Positions 47,741-57,514 of a stretch of 64,000 bases of DNA are shown here, piece by piece. Numbering within the stretch: the stretch's first letter is position 1; each line of letters opens with the position of its first letter. This DNA comes from Bradyrhizobium sp. SRS-191. GTDB lineage: Bacteria > Pseudomonadota > Alphaproteobacteria > Rhizobiales > Xanthobacteraceae. The stretch is from NCBI RefSeq assembly GCF_024586915.1, contig NZ_JANBVS010000007.1, positions 286,605-350,604 on the forward strand, written 5' to 3'. A program made the position numbers and the translations under genes. The notes beneath the pieces were generated by a model. That model saw nothing but the letters and a program-made list of their open reading frames with translations, was not told the origin of the DNA and searched no databases.

Positions 47741-48400
47741 TTGGTTCGGTTCGAAAATGTTGGGCTGCGCTATGGACTGGGGCCGGAGATCCTCCGCGAC
47801 CTCACATTCGCGATTCCAGCCCATTCCTTCCAGTTTCTGACCGGTCCGTCGGGCGCCGGCAAGACCTCGCTGCTCAAGCTGCTGTTCCTGTCGCTGCGGC
47901 CGACCCGCGGGCTGGTCAATCTGTTCGGCTATGACATCTCGCTGCTCAGCAAGGAGGAGATCGCCGATCTGCGCAAGCGCATCGGCATCGTGCTGCAGGA
48001 CTTCCGTCTGCTCGACCACATGACCACCTATGAGAATGTCGCGCTGCCGTTTCGGGTCATGGGGCGCGACGAGTCGAGCTATCGCAAGGAGGTGATCGAT
48101 CTCCTGAAATGGGTCGGTCTCGGCGAGCGCATGGATGCGCTGCCGCCGATCCTGTCGGGCGGTGAGAAGCAGCGTGCGGCGATTGCGCGCGCCGTGATCT
48201 CGCGGCCGCAACTGCTGCTCGCGGACGAGCCGACCGGCAACGTCGATCCGACCTTGGGGCGCCGCCTGTTGCGGCTGTTCATCGAACTGAACCGCTCGGG
48301 GACGGCGGTGATCATCGCAACCCACGACATCACGCTGATGGACCAGTACGAGGCCCGACGGCTGGTGCTGCACCAGGGACGATTGCACATCTATGAGTAG
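47741..48400 (+). CDS. ftsE: Cell division ATP-binding protein FtsE
   Basis: A 219-residue ABC ATPase. The start is probably TTG 47741 (a chain beginning with VRFENVGL as in relatives), with GGAG upstream; an earlier start would add 16 unconserved residues. Walker A is GPSGAGKTS, signature LSGGEKQR, Walker B LLLADEPTG, and the H-loop ATHD. FtsE with FtsX makes an ABC-type complex that drives peptidoglycan hydrolases at the division septum. The gene overlaps ftsX by eight bases at its end. Confidence 0.95.
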   Translation: MVRFENVGLRYGLGPEILRDLTFAIPAHSFQFLTGPSGAGKTSLLKLLFLSLRPTRGLVNLFGYDISLLSKEEIADLRKRIGIVLQDFRLLDHMTTYENVALPFRVMGRDESSYRKEVIDLLKWVGLGERMDALPPILSGGEKQRAAIARAVISRPQLLLADEPTGNVDPTLGRRLLRLFIELNRSGTAVIIATHDITLMDQYEARRLVLHQGRLHIYE

Positions 48401-49361
48401 CGTCGACGATCGCGGCCTTCTGGTCGATCTGGGCGAGGACCGCCCGCAACTTCCGGCGCAGGCGCGCATCGTGTCGCCGATCGTGCCGCGCGCCTCGATC
48501 GCCGGCCGCGCGCTGGTCGCCGTGGTGGCGATCATGACCTTCCTGGCCTCCATCACCACGGGCGGCGTGCTGCTGGTCAGCGAATCCGCGGCCGAGTGGC
48601 AGTCCGAGGTGTCCAGCGAAATCACCGTTCAGGTGCGCCCCAAGACCGGACGCGACCTTGAGCGCGACATCGCATTGGTGACGGAAGCAATGCGGGCGCA
48701 GTCCGGCATCGTCGAGGTCCGCCCCTTCACCAAGGACGAATCGAGCAAGCTGCTGGAGCCGTGGCTCGGCAGCGGCCTGTCATTCGACGAGCTTCCGGTG
48801 CCGCGCGTCATCATCGCCCGCGTGCAGCCCGGCACCAGCTTCGATCTCAACGCGCTGCGCAACCGGGTGACCCAGGTCGCGCCGACCGCCAGCGTCGACG
48901 ACCACCGCGCCTGGATCGAGCGCATGCGGTCTATGACCGGGGCGACGCTGTTTGCGGGTTTCGGCATTCTCTTGCTGGTGATCGCGGCAACCATCATCTC
49001 GGTGTCGTTCGCGACCCGCGGCGCGATGGCCGCGAACCGGCCGATCGTCGAGGTGCTGCATTTCGTCGGCGCCGGCGACCGCTACATTGCCAATCATTTC
49101 CTGCGCCACTTTCTGCAGCTCGGTCTCGAGGGCGGTGTGATCGGCGGCGGCCTGGCGATGCTCGGCTTCGGGTTCTCGGAGTCGATTGCCAATTGGTTCT
49201 CAGGCACGCCGGTGGGAGATCAGTTCGCGGCGTTGCTCGGCACCTTCTCGCTGCGCCCGCTCGGTTACATCGCGATCGCGCTGCAGGCCATCGTGATCGC
49301 CGCGGTGACCGGCTGGGCCGCCCGCCGTACCCTGTTCGCGACCCTGGCGAGCATCGATTGA
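48393..49361 (+). CDS. ftsX: Cell division protein FtsX
   Basis: A 322-residue membrane protein with four helices: one near 47-67, an extracellular domain of about 110 residues, then three helices from about 183 to the end. This is the FtsX/MacB-like permease fold. The N-terminus is cytoplasmic. It acts with FtsE at the division site. Start overlaps ftsE's end (ATGAGTAG). Downstream there is a 255-base gap with no recognised element before the YdcF gene. Confidence 0.94.
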   Translation: MSSVDDRGLLVDLGEDRPQLPAQARIVSPIVPRASIAGRALVAVVAIMTFLASITTGGVLLVSESAAEWQSEVSSEITVQVRPKTGRDLERDIALVTEAMRAQSGIVEVRPFTKDESSKLLEPWLGSGLSFDELPVPRVIIARVQPGTSFDLNALRNRVTQVAPTASVDDHRAWIERMRSMTGATLFAGFGILLLVIAATIISVSFATRGAMAANRPIVEVLHFVGAGDRYIANHFLRHFLQLGLEGGVIGGGLAMLGFGFSESIANWFSGTPVGDQFAALLGTFSLRPLGYIAIALQAIVIAAVTGWAARRTLFATLASID

Positions 49362-49616
49362 TGGCGGCTTCTGTCCCCAGCCGTCGCGTTGCGGATTTCA
49401 CTTGGCCTGAAAACCGCCTAAAATCGTCCGCGCCGGGTTGAGGCAGGACGGGGTGAGCTGGGTCACGAACACGGGGGCGACCGCGCGCCAGAGTAGGCCG
49501 CGAGCGAACGTGATCGGGACGCCGGCGAAACCTGTCGGCGTTCCCGGACTTGAACGACGGGAATGCGCGACGGCATGGCGCCGCGCGCAGGCAGGCAGGG
49601 ATACACAAAGCGTTGC

Positions 49617-50330
49617 ATGGGGCCGAAGACCGACGATAGCCAGCGCAGGGTGCCGCTCACCGTGGTGGCGGGCCGCACGCTTGCGGGCGTGGTTGGCATG
49701 CTCGGCCTCGGCTTCTTCGTCGCCGCGGTCGGCTTCGTCGGCTTTCTGTCGCAATTGCGCGGCGCCGAGATCAAGCCCGAGCGCAAGGCGGACGGCATCG
49801 TGGTTCTGACCGGTGGCTCGTCGCGGGTGTCGGATGCCGTGGAACTGCTGGCAGGCGGCTATGGCCGGCGGCTGTTGATCTCCGGTGTCCACCCCACCAA
49901 CGAGGCCAGCGACATCACCCGCTCGTTGCCCGAGGCGCGCTCGTTCATCAATTGCTGCGTCGACCTGGATTATTCCGCGATCAACACCCGCAGCAACGCG
50001 GCCCAGGCGCGGCGCTGGGCGGCGGAGCGCGGCTTCAAGTCGCTGATTGTGGTGACGTCGAACTATCACATGCCCCGCGCCATCGTGGAGCTGTCGCACG
50101 CGATGCCGAGCATGGACCTCATTCCCTACGCGGTCGTCGGCGAGAAGTGGCGCGACGAGCCGTGGTGGACCAGCGCGCCGACGTTGCGGCTGCTGTTGTC
50201 CGAATATGCCAAATACGTTGCTGCCGAGGCGCGGCTGCGGCTGGCCGATCTCGGCATCGATCTGGTGCCCGAGAGCGAGCCGCCGACAGGTGCGATCTCG
50301 CGCCGCCCGGCGACGGCTCTGGCCAATTGA
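49617..50330 (+). CDS. YdcF/DUF218-family membrane protein
   Basis: Starting at ATG 49617 it has 237 residues: one N-terminal hydrophobic helix (about 16-45) and a DUF218 domain with DGIVVLTGGSSRVSDAVELL, GVHPTNEASDI, CVDLDYSAINTRSNAAQARR and VVTSNYHMPRAIVEL. Members such as SanA/YdcF influence envelope or cell-wall metabolism, but the enzyme activity is unknown. It is followed 12 bases later by plsC on the same strand, so the two are likely an operon, and ftsEX lies just before. Confidence 0.9.
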   Translation: MGPKTDDSQRRVPLTVVAGRTLAGVVGMLGLGFFVAAVGFVGFLSQLRGAEIKPERKADGIVVLTGGSSRVSDAVELLAGGYGRRLLISGVHPTNEASDITRSLPEARSFINCCVDLDYSAINTRSNAAQARRWAAERGFKSLIVVTSNYHMPRAIVELSHAMPSMDLIPYAVVGEKWRDEPWWTSAPTLRLLLSEYAKYVAAEARLRLADLGIDLVPESEPPTGAISRRPATALAN

Positions 50331-50342
50331 ACTGGGTTCCTG

Positions 50343-51110
50343 ATGGTTCTGATCTTCCTGCGTTCGCTTGTGTTCAACATCCTGTTCTACCCGAACTTCG
50401 TGTTCTGGCTGCTGGTCGCGTTGCCGACCCTGGCCATGCCGCGCGGAGCGCTGCTGCGGGTGGCGAACTGGTGGGCGCAGAGCAACATTTTCCTGATGCG
50501 CGTCATCTGCAACATCCGCGTCGAATATCGCGGCGTCGAGAAGATCCCGAAGGGGCCGCTGATCGTCGCCGCCAAGCATCAGTCGATGTGGGAGACGATC
50601 TCCCTGCTGCACTTCTTCGATGCGCCGTTCTTCGTGCTCAAGCGCGAGCTGCTGCGCATTCCCCTGTTCGGGCAATATCTGATCAAGGCCAACATGGTCG
50701 CGATCGACCGCAGCTCCGGCGCTCGTGCGTTGAAGCAGGTGATGCGGCGCGCGGCCGAAGAGGTGAAGCACGGCCGCCAGTTCGTGATCTTTCCCGAGGG
50801 CACGCGGCGCCCTGCGGGCGCGCCGCCGGACTACAAGGGCGGCGTCAGCCTGATTTACGTCGACTGCGGTGTGCCTTGCCTGCCGGTGGCGCTCAATTCG
50901 GGTCTGTTCTGGCCACGCCGGACTTTCCTGCGCTATCCGGGCACGCTGGTGGTGGAGTTTCTTGATCCGCTGCCGCCGGGCCTGCCGCGCGACGAGTTCA
51001 TGACCCGGCTGCAGACCATGATCGAAGACGCGACCGCCCGTCTTGTCACCGCCGGTCAGGCCGAGCAGGCGCAGTTGTTCGGCCGCGTGCCGGTCGAGGT
51101 GAAGGCTTGA
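50343..51110 (+). CDS. plsC: 1-acyl-sn-glycerol-3-phosphate acyltransferase
   Basis: A 255-residue enzyme of phospholipid synthesis that acylates lysophosphatidic acid. An N-terminal membrane helix is followed by the HX4E-type block KHQSMWET, substrate block VAIDRSSGARAL, and FPEGTRRPAGAPPDYKGG. A later helix VPCLPVAL is typical of the family. It is cotranscribed with the YdcF gene. Downstream the convergent ChaC gene ends six bases after it. Confidence 0.92.
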   Translation: MVLIFLRSLVFNILFYPNFVFWLLVALPTLAMPRGALLRVANWWAQSNIFLMRVICNIRVEYRGVEKIPKGPLIVAAKHQSMWETISLLHFFDAPFFVLKRELLRIPLFGQYLIKANMVAIDRSSGARALKQVMRRAAEEVKHGRQFVIFPEGTRRPAGAPPDYKGGVSLIYVDCGVPCLPVALNSGLFWPRRTFLRYPGTLVVEFLDPLPPGLPRDEFMTRLQTMIEDATARLVTAGQAEQAQLFGRVPVEVKA

Positions 51111-51116
51111 TGCGCG

Positions 51117-51716
51117 CTATGGCGCATCGCCTGGTGCCGGATCCCGTGCGTGGCCGTCGTCGTGCAGCATCGTCGCCAGTCGATGCAGCTGCGTGTCGCG
51201 GAAACCCTGCGCCTCGATCGCCTTCACGGTCGAGATCACGTAGTCGCGATTGGCGCCTGACTGGCCGTGACCTTGCCGGACATGGCGCAACTGCTCCTGC
51301 GGCGACAGCCGTCCGGCATATTGCACATGGCCGCGGTCGACCACGTAGACCAGCGCGCTCACCCGTTCGCGCGTGTCGTTCTCCAGCCACACCGAGCGCG
51401 TCACCTCGCGATACACCGAGGTCACCTGCTCGCGGGCACGCAGATACGCAATGGTTTCGTCGCGCTTGTCGGCTGCGACGCGAAATGCAATGCCGCGACA
51501 CGCGCCGCCGCGATCGAGGCCGAGCACGAGACCCGGCTTCTCCGGCGTGCCGCGATGGACGAAAGAATAGACGCACAGTGCGCGATGCTCGCCGATCAGC
51601 CGGGCCGGCACCTGCTCGATGGAGTCGAAGCCCGGGCGCCACATCAAGGAGCCATAGCCGAACACCCAGAGGTCGCCATGGGGAAGATCGCGCGGGGAGA
51701 GAGTCATTGCGGACAT
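51117..51716 (-). CDS. ChaC-type gamma-glutamylcyclotransferase
   Basis: A 199-residue protein with FGYGSLMWRPGF near its start, the glutathione-binding pattern of ChaC. The catalytic glutamate is probably in YLRAREQVTSVYRE. The ChaC family degrades glutathione to 5-oxoproline and Cys-Gly. DVxSY- and HxxF-like blocks appear as CVYSFVHRGTPEKPGLVLGLDRGG. The gene ends tail to tail with plsC and is divergent from the DUF2125 gene. Confidence 0.9.
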   Translation of the reverse strand: MSAMTLSPRDLPHGDLWVFGYGSLMWRPGFDSIEQVPARLIGEHRALCVYSFVHRGTPEKPGLVLGLDRGGACRGIAFRVAADKRDETIAYLRAREQVTSVYREVTRSVWLENDTRERVSALVYVVDRGHVQYAGRLSPQEQLRHVRQGHGQSGANRDYVISTVKAIEAQGFRDTQLHRLATMLHDDGHARDPAPGDAP

Positions 51717-51815
51717 GACAGCGGACGCCTAAGTGTGGTGCTCGCGAATTGTTAATTTATGTACACAATCCGTGATCGTGGAATCGCCAAAATTGCTGCC
51801 CAAAGGGTGTCCTGC

Positions 51816-53000
51816 ATGTCTCGTTTGCCGCAAGCGCGCCGCAGGCGCCCGCTCTGGGGGCTCTTCCTTGCCCCAATCCTGCTCCTGATCGCCGCCGTCG
51901 CGTGGAGCGCCTTCTGGTTCTTCGCTGCTTCGCAGGTCGATGTCCAGGCCGATGCCTGGCGCGCCCGTGAGGCCAAGGCCGGCCGCGTCTTTGACTGCGC
52001 CAAGCGCTCGGTCTCCGGCTTCCCGTTCCGCCTCGAGGTGCGCTGTTCGGATCCGACCGTCGCGCTGTTCTCGCAGGCTGCGGGCACGCCGTTGATGAAC
52101 GCCAAGCTCGACGAGATCCTGGTCGTCGCACAGGTCTGGGATCCGAAGCGGATCATCGCGGAGTTCAGGGGACCGGCTGTTATTGCCGACGGACGCGGTC
52201 CGGCCTCGTTCAATGCGAACTGGAGCGTCGGGCAGGCCAGCGTGCGTGGTCTGCCGGGTCCGCCGCAGCGCGCCGATCTCGTGTTCGAACAGCCGACCAT
52301 CGATCGCATCGAGGGCAACGCTGCCGTGCCGGCCGCGCGCGCCGATCACGCCGAATTGCATGGCCGTCTCGCCGAGGGCACGCCGCCCGATCAACCCGTG
52401 CTGGAGACGGCGCTGCAGATTGCGAACGGCAGCATCCAGGGCGCTCATCCGCTGCTTGCTGAGCCGTTCAATGCCGACATTCAGGGCCGCGTCACGGGGC
52501 TCAAGGATTTCCGCCCCAAGCCTTGGCCGGAGCGGTTTCGTGAGATCCAGGCGGCGGGCGGTCATGTCGAGATCGTCCAGGCGCGCATCCAACAGGGCGA
52601 ACTGCTCGCCATCGCTGCGGGCACGCTCACCTTGACCGCCAATGGTAACATCGATGGCGAGGTGCAGATGACGGTGGCCGGCATCGAAAAGGTCATTCCG
52701 GCACTCGGCCTGGACAAGATGCTGGAGAACGGCGTGCCGCAGGGGACGCTCGATCGCGTGGCGCCGGGGGTGAAATCGCAGGACGTCAACAATCTGCTCG
52801 GTGCGCTCGACCGCGCCATTCCCGGCCTCGGCAAGGTCGTGAAGCAGAACGCCAATGTCGGCGTGGCTTTCGGCATCAATGCGCTCGGCAAGGAAACAAC
52901 GCTCGAGGGACGCAAGGCGCGGACCTTTCCCTTGCGCTTCTCGGATGGCGCCGTGGTGCTCGGTCCGTTCAAGGTTGCCCGCGTTCCTCCGCTGTTCTGA
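51816..53000 (+). CDS. DUF2125 domain-containing protein
   Basis: A 394-residue protein from ATG 51816, with AAAGGG upstream. It has a short basic N-terminus, one membrane helix (LFLAPILLLIAAVAWSAFWFF), and a long extracytoplasmic beta-rich region with WRAREAKAGRVFDCAKRSVSGFPFRLEVRC, the typical opening of DUF2125. Function is unknown; some resemblance to AsmA/DUF748-type lipid-transport folds is possible but unproven. The gene stands directly before the convergent tyrA (two bases between the stops), an arrangement conserved in related genomes. Confidence 0.88.
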   Translation: MSRLPQARRRRPLWGLFLAPILLLIAAVAWSAFWFFAASQVDVQADAWRAREAKAGRVFDCAKRSVSGFPFRLEVRCSDPTVALFSQAAGTPLMNAKLDEILVVAQVWDPKRIIAEFRGPAVIADGRGPASFNANWSVGQASVRGLPGPPQRADLVFEQPTIDRIEGNAAVPAARADHAELHGRLAEGTPPDQPVLETALQIANGSIQGAHPLLAEPFNADIQGRVTGLKDFRPKPWPERFREIQAAGGHVEIVQARIQQGELLAIAAGTLTLTANGNIDGEVQMTVAGIEKVIPALGLDKMLENGVPQGTLDRVAPGVKSQDVNNLLGALDRAIPGLGKVVKQNANVGVAFGINALGKETTLEGRKARTFPLRFSDGAVVLGPFKVARVPPLF

Positions 53001-53002
53001 GC

Positions 53003-53938
53003 TCAGGGCTTCTTGAGCTGCGGCAGCGGCCGGCCAAAATCCGGTGCCGCCGAATCCTGGCCGATGTCGACGATGCCGCGGCGGATCGCACGGGTGCGGG
53101 TGAAGTGATCGAACAGCGCATCACCGTCGCCGCGCCGGATCGCGCGTGTCAGTTTCGACAAATCCTCGGTGAAGGTGCCGAGCATGTCGAGCACGGCATC
53201 CTTGTTGCTCAGGAAGATGTCGCGCCACATCGTCGGATCGGACGCCGCAATGCGGGTGAAATCGCGGAAACCGCCGGCGGAGAACTTGATGACCTCGGAT
53301 TCCGTCACCTGCGCCAGCTCGTCGGCGGTGCCGACGATGGTGTAGGCGATCAGATGCGGCAGATGGCTGGTGATCGCGAGCACGCGGTCGTGATGATCCG
53401 GCGTCATGATCTCGACCTTGGCGCCGAGCGCCGCCCAGAACGCACGGAGATGATCGATCGCGCCGGCATCGACGCCGTCGGGCGGCGTCAGGATGCACCA
53501 GCGGTTTATGAAGAGCTCGGCGAAGCCGGAATCGGGACCTGAATTCTCGGTACCGGCCACCGGGTGCGCCGGGACGAAGTGGACATTGGCCGGGAGGTGC
53601 GGAGCCATGTCGCGGACGATCGCGCCCTTCACCGAGCCGACGTCGGAAACGACGGCGCCGGGCTTGAGATGCGGCGCGATCTCGGCTGCGACAGGACCGC
53701 AGGCGCCGACGGGAATGCAGAGGATGACGAGATCGGCATCCTTGACCGCGTCCGCATTGCTCGCGACAACATGGTCGACAATGCCGAGCTCCGCGACGCG
53801 GGCGCGCGTCTTCTCGGAACGTGCCGTGGTGACGATCTCGCCGGCCACGCCCTGCTGCCGCGCCGCGCGTGCAATCGAGCCGCCGATCAGGCCGAAGCCG
53901 ATCAGCGCGATGCGTTCGAATCTTCCTGCGACGCTCAC
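53003..53938 (-). CDS. tyrA: Prephenate/arogenate dehydrogenase
   Basis: A 311-residue TyrA with GTG start 53938 overlapping the hisC stop (GTGA). Rossmann motif [17 protein letters not shown], then [19 protein letters not shown] binds prephenate. [14 protein letters not shown] and [17 protein letters not shown] belong to the helical dimer domain. It oxidatively decarboxylates prephenate or arogenate on the way to tyrosine. Fusion to chorismate mutase is absent; the mutase is encoded two genes upstream. The longer open frame to 54196 adds antisense-like sequence and is not used. Confidence 0.94.
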   Translation of the reverse strand: MSVAGRFERIALIGFGLIGGSIARAARQQGVAGEIVTTARSEKTRARVAELGIVDHVVASNADAVKDADLVILCIPVGACGPVAAEIAPHLKPGAVVSDVGSVKGAIVRDMAPHLPANVHFVPAHPVAGTENSGPDSGFAELFINRWCILTPPDGVDAGAIDHLRAFWAALGAKVEIMTPDHHDRVLAITSHLPHLIAYTIVGTADELAQVTESEVIKFSAGGFRDFTRIAASDPTMWRDIFLSNKDAVLDMLGTFTEDLSKLTRAIRRGDGDALFDHFTRTRAIRRGIVDIGQDSAAPDFGRPLPQLKKP

Positions 53939-55032
53939 TTCGGCCTCATGAATTCGCTCAAAGCCTCGACCACCAGACGGTTGGCCTCTTCGGTGCCGAT
54001 GGTCATGCGCAGCGCATGCGGCAGCTTGTAGTTGGCGACCGCACGCAGCACGAGGCCGCGTCGCGTCAGGAATTCGTCGGCTTCGATCGCCGTCCTGCCC
54101 TTCTCGGTCGGGAAGTGGATCAGCAGGAAGTTGGTCACGCTGGGCGTCACCTTCAGTCCGAGCTTGCCGATCTCCTCGGTCAGCCAGTTGCGCCACGTTT
54201 CCGTGTGCGTCTTCGACATCTGCTGATGCGCGGTGTCCTCGATCGCCGCCACCGCCGCAAGCATCGCGGGCGAAGAGACGTTGAAAGGTCCGCGGATGCG
54301 GTTGATCGCATCGACGATGTGCGCCGGGCCGAACATCCAGCCGACGCGGAGTGCGGCAAGGCCGTGGATCTTGGAGAAGGTGTGCGTGACCACGGTGTTC
54401 TCGGTGGTCGCGACCAGCTCGATCCCGAACTGATAGTCGTTCCGCGAGACGTAGTCGGCATAGGCGGCATCGAGCACCAGCACGACGTGGGAGGGCAGGC
54501 CGGCTCGCAGCCGTTTGACCTCGTCGAACGGGATGTAGGTGCCGGTCGGATTGTTCGGGTTGGCGAGCCAGACCAGCTTCGTCCGCGGCGTCACCGCGGC
54601 CAGGATCGCATCGACGTCAGTGCGGTACTCGGTCTCGGCGGCGACGACGTTCTTGGCGCCGCATGCCATGGTGGCGATCGGATAGACGAGAAAGCCATGC
54701 GCGGTCGAAATGGCCTCATCGCCCTCGCGCAGAAACGTGTGCGCCAGCAGATTGAGGATCTCATCGGAGCCGGCTCCGCAGACGATGCGGTCGGGATCGA
54801 GGCCGTAGGTGCGGCCGATCGCCTCGCGCAGCACCCGCGAGGTGCCTTCCGGATAATCCTCGAGATGATCAGCCGCGCTCTTGAAGGCGTCGATCGCCTT
54901 CGGCGACGGGCCGAACGGGGTCTCGTTGGCCGAGAGCTTGAACACCTTGCGGCCCGGCTCCGGCTTCGGGCTCTTGCCGGGCGTGTAGGGCGCGATGTCT
55001 GATATGCCGGGGTTCGGCACGGGGCGGTTCAT
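53935..55032 (-). CDS. hisC: Histidinol-phosphate/aromatic aminotransferase
   Basis: A 365-residue PLP aminotransferase from ATG 55032 with GGAG upstream. PLP lysine in [16 protein letters not shown], nucleotide-like [28 protein letters not shown] and [11 protein letters not shown] are family blocks. In this operon, with tyrA and chorismate mutase, it probably serves as an aromatic aminotransferase (hisC2-type) in tyrosine and phenylalanine synthesis, though it may also act on imidazole acetol phosphate. It overlaps tyrA by four bases. Confidence 0.92.
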   Translation of the reverse strand: MNRPVPNPGISDIAPYTPGKSPKPEPGRKVFKLSANETPFGPSPKAIDAFKSAADHLEDYPEGTSRVLREAIGRTYGLDPDRIVCGAGSDEILNLLAHTFLREGDEAISTAHGFLVYPIATMACGAKNVVAAETEYRTDVDAILAAVTPRTKLVWLANPNNPTGTYIPFDEVKRLRAGLPSHVVLVLDAAYADYVSRNDYQFGIELVATTENTVVTHTFSKIHGLAALRVGWMFGPAHIVDAINRIRGPFNVSSPAMLAAVAAIEDTAHQQMSKTHTETWRNWLTEEIGKLGLKVTPSVTNFLLIHFPTEKGRTAIEADEFLTRRGLVLRAVANYKLPHALRMTIGTEEANRLVVEALSEFMRPK

Positions 55033-55069
55033 CGTCAACTCCGGAAAATCGTCACTGGCGCGCGGCGTC

Positions 55070-55903
55070 TCAGTTGGGAACCGTATAGCGTTTGGCATGG
55101 CCGCCGACGAGGGCCGCGGAGCGCACCGAGGCGCCCGCCGCGATCAGGGCCGCCTTGATCTTGTCGAGGTCCGACGGCGCCTCGATCGAGACCAGCAGGG
55201 CGGCGCTGTCGAAGGCGGTATCCGGCACCGCGACGACGTCGGCGAGGGGGGACAGCGCGCGCGACACCTGGGCATTCCATCCGGAGACACGGACGCTCCA
55301 GGTCTCGACCTCCAGCACCAGCGCGTCGTCGGCAACACGCGACACCGCGAACACCGGCAGCGCGGCCGGATGGTCGGCGCGCTCGATGAAGGGCATGCGC
55401 GCGATGATCTTCGGCGCGCCCACAGGCTCCAGCGTGATCCACCATGGCGTATGGCCCGAGGTCGTCGACACCAGCGCCAGATCGCCCTTCGAGCGCGCCA
55501 CCGCTTCGACCGCGGCCTGGGCGCTGAAATGGGCGACGTAGGGCACTAGGAATCCGAAGTGGAACCTTGCGGAATCGCGCATCGCGGACTCGCCGACCGA
55601 CACGTCGGCGTGCACCGAGAATGGCGCCTGCACATAAGTGAAGGTCGAGACGATCACCCGCCAGATGCCCTCGACGGTGTCGAGCGGCAGGATGCCGCGA
55701 TGTCGCTGCACCAGGCGGCGCATCATGTCGGCCTCACGCGCCGGGCGGAACGCCGAACCGACCTCCTGGGTCTTCTTGACCTTGATCAGCCGGTCGATGA
55801 TGTCGGCCCTGTTCATCAGCAGCTGATGCACCTGCTCGTCGATCGCGTCGATCTCCTTGCGCAGATCGGCCAGGGAGGGCGGGGCAGGGGGCGGGTTCGA
55901 CAT
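55070..55903 (-). CDS. AroQ-type chorismate mutase with PDT-like tail
   Basis: Read from ATG 55903 (GTG 55912 also possible), 277 residues. N-terminal AroQ helices about 10-95: [54 protein letters not shown], with the catalytic Arg/Lys/Glu set. The remaining 180 residues resemble a degraded prephenate-dehydratase or ACT-type fold ([24 protein letters not shown]), but the usual TRF motif of PDT is absent. It likely performs chorismate to prephenate for the downstream tyrA-hisC. The very long open frame reading on to 58978 is an artefact: it runs antisense through metX. Confidence 0.85.
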   Translation of the reverse strand: MSNPPPAPPSLADLRKEIDAIDEQVHQLLMNRADIIDRLIKVKKTQEVGSAFRPAREADMMRRLVQRHRGILPLDTVEGIWRVIVSTFTYVQAPFSVHADVSVGESAMRDSARFHFGFLVPYVAHFSAQAAVEAVARSKGDLALVSTTSGHTPWWITLEPVGAPKIIARMPFIERADHPAALPVFAVSRVADDALVLEVETWSVRVSGWNAQVSRALSPLADVVAVPDTAFDSAALLVSIEAPSDLDKIKAALIAAGASVRSAALVGGHAKRYTVPN

Positions 55904-56122
55904 GGGCGTGGTCACTCTGCGCGGGCCACGTCTTGACGCGCGGCCGACTGGAACGGCTGTCGTTCTCTCCGATGCCGGGAGCCTGCGCAACAGCAAGTTT
56001 ACCTTGTGCTGCCTAGGCTTGGCTGGAATGCAGCCTGGATTGGACCCTTGGAGCGCCCGGTCGGCGGTCAACCCCAGCTTGCCTTGACGGGGAGCGCCCG
56101 CGGGACTAGTTTCTGCCCGTTC

Positions 56123-56184
56123 CGTGGTCATTTGAGCCGGCCGGCTTGCAGCCACGTTAAAAAACTCGCTAAACAGGCCGGGGA
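56123..56184 (+). ncRNA. SAM-II riboswitch aptamer upstream of metX
   Basis: Matches the SAM-II pattern: stem P1 CGTGG (56123-56127) with CCACG (56152-56156), loop TCATTTGAGCCGG then CCGGCTTGCAG, and downstream GTTAAAAAACTCGCTAAACA followed by GGCCGGGG (56176-56183), which pseudoknots with the loop CCGGCC. CTTGCAGCCACGTTAA and CGCTAAACA are the most conserved parts. SAM-II elements occur upstream of metX/metA genes in alphaproteobacteria and turn expression off when S-adenosylmethionine is high. Confidence 0.93.
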
Positions 56185-56194
56185 CGTTATCGAT

Positions 56195-56227
56195 CCCGGC
56201 CGAACCCCAGTTCAGGCCGGGTTTTTC
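56195..56227 (+). terminator. Riboswitch-linked intrinsic terminator
   Basis: CCCGGCC (56195-56201) pairs with GGCCGGG (56215-56221) and is followed by TTTTTC, an intrinsic terminator before metX. CCCGGCC can instead pair with GGCCGGG at 56176-56182, the 3' strand of the aptamer pseudoknot. So SAM binding would free CCCGGCC to make the terminator, while low SAM would give the anti-terminator. Confidence 0.8.
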
Positions 56228-56275
56228 ATGGCCTGATATGTCACGTGGTTCGGGAGCCCTGGCCGGGAGGTCGGG

Positions 56276-57511
56276 GTGAGAGACATGACAGGCCTGACGC
56301 CGAAATCCACATCCGTGCTGCGCACGGTTGCGCCCCAGGAACGTTCCGAGGAGCATTCGCACGAGGTCGATCATCCGAGCTCGCTGGTCGCGCAGTTCGG
56401 CGCCGACAAGCCGCTCAAGCTCGATTGCGGCGTCGATCTCGCGCCGTTCCAGATCGCCTACCAGACTTATGGCGAGCTCAACGCCGACAAGTCCAACGCC
56501 GTGCTGATCTGCCACGCCCTGACCGGCGACCAGCACGTCGCCAACCGACATCCGGTGACCGGCAAGCCCGGCTGGTGGGAGACGCTGGTCGGTCCCGGAC
56601 GGCCGCTCGATCCCGCGCGCTATTTCATCATCTGCTCGAACGTGATCGGCGGCTGCATGGGCTCGACCGGTCCGGCCTCGCTGAACCCCGCGACCGGCAA
56701 GGTCTGGGGCCTCGATTTTCCGATCATCACCATCCCCGACATGGTGCGCGCGCAGGCGATGCTGATCGATCATCTCGGCATCGATACGCTGTTCGCCGTC
56801 GTCGGCGGCTCGATGGGCGGCATGCAGGCGCTGCAATGGACGGTGGCCTATCCGCAGCGCGTCTTCGCCAATCTCGCGATCGCCTGCGCGACGCGGCATT
56901 CGGCGCAGAACATCGCCTTCCACGAACTCGGCCGCCAGGCCGTGATGGCCGATCCCGAATGGGATCACGGCTGCTATGCCGACAAGGGCACGCATCCGCA
57001 TCGCGGCCTCGCCGTGGCGCGGATGGCCGCGCACATCACCTATCTGTCGGACGCCGCGCTGCATCGCAAGTTCGGCCGTCGCATGCAGGACCGCGAGCTG
57101 CCGACCTTCTCGTTCGACGCCGATTTCCAGGTCGAGAGCTATCTGCGCTACCAGGGCTCGTCCTTCGTCGAGCGCTTCGACGCCAACTCCTATCTCTATC
57201 TGACGCGCGCGATGGATTACTTCGACATCGCCGGCGACCATGACGGCGTGCTGGCGGCGGCGTTCCGCGGCATCCAGACCCGGTTCTGCGTGGTGTCGTT
57301 CACCAGCGACTGGCTGTTCCCGACCTCGGAATCGCGGGCGCTGGTGCATGCGCTCAACGCCTCCAGCGCGCGGGTGTCGTTCGCGGAGATCGAGACCGAC
57401 CGGGGGCACGACGCATTCCTGCTCGACGTGCCCGAGTTCTTCGAGATCGCCAGCGCCTTCCTCGATTCCGCGGGCAAGGCGCGCGGCCTCAAGACTGTGA
57501 CGGGAGTCTGA
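56276..57511 (+). CDS. metX: Homoserine O-acetyltransferase
   Basis: A 411-residue alpha/beta-hydrolase enzyme of methionine synthesis. Oxyanion/nucleophile region [14 protein letters not shown], catalytic Asp in [12 protein letters not shown] and His in [35 protein letters not shown] and [11 protein letters not shown] are family-specific. GTG 56276 has GGGAGG at ideal distance; ATG 56285 is an alternative only nine bases later. It is under the SAM-II riboswitch at 56123 and is followed three bases later by metW, its usual partner. Acetyl-CoA is inferred as the acyl donor; some MetX enzymes use succinyl-CoA. Confidence 0.96.
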   Translation: MRDMTGLTPKSTSVLRTVAPQERSEEHSHEVDHPSSLVAQFGADKPLKLDCGVDLAPFQIAYQTYGELNADKSNAVLICHALTGDQHVANRHPVTGKPGWWETLVGPGRPLDPARYFIICSNVIGGCMGSTGPASLNPATGKVWGLDFPIITIPDMVRAQAMLIDHLGIDTLFAVVGGSMGGMQALQWTVAYPQRVFANLAIACATRHSAQNIAFHELGRQAVMADPEWDHGCYADKGTHPHRGLAVARMAAHITYLSDAALHRKFGRRMQDRELPTFSFDADFQVESYLRYQGSSFVERFDANSYLYLTRAMDYFDIAGDHDGVLAAAFRGIQTRFCVVSFTSDWLFPTSESRALVHALNASSARVSFAEIETDRGHDAFLLDVPEFFEIASAFLDSAGKARGLKTVTGV

Positions 57512-57514
57512 GCC

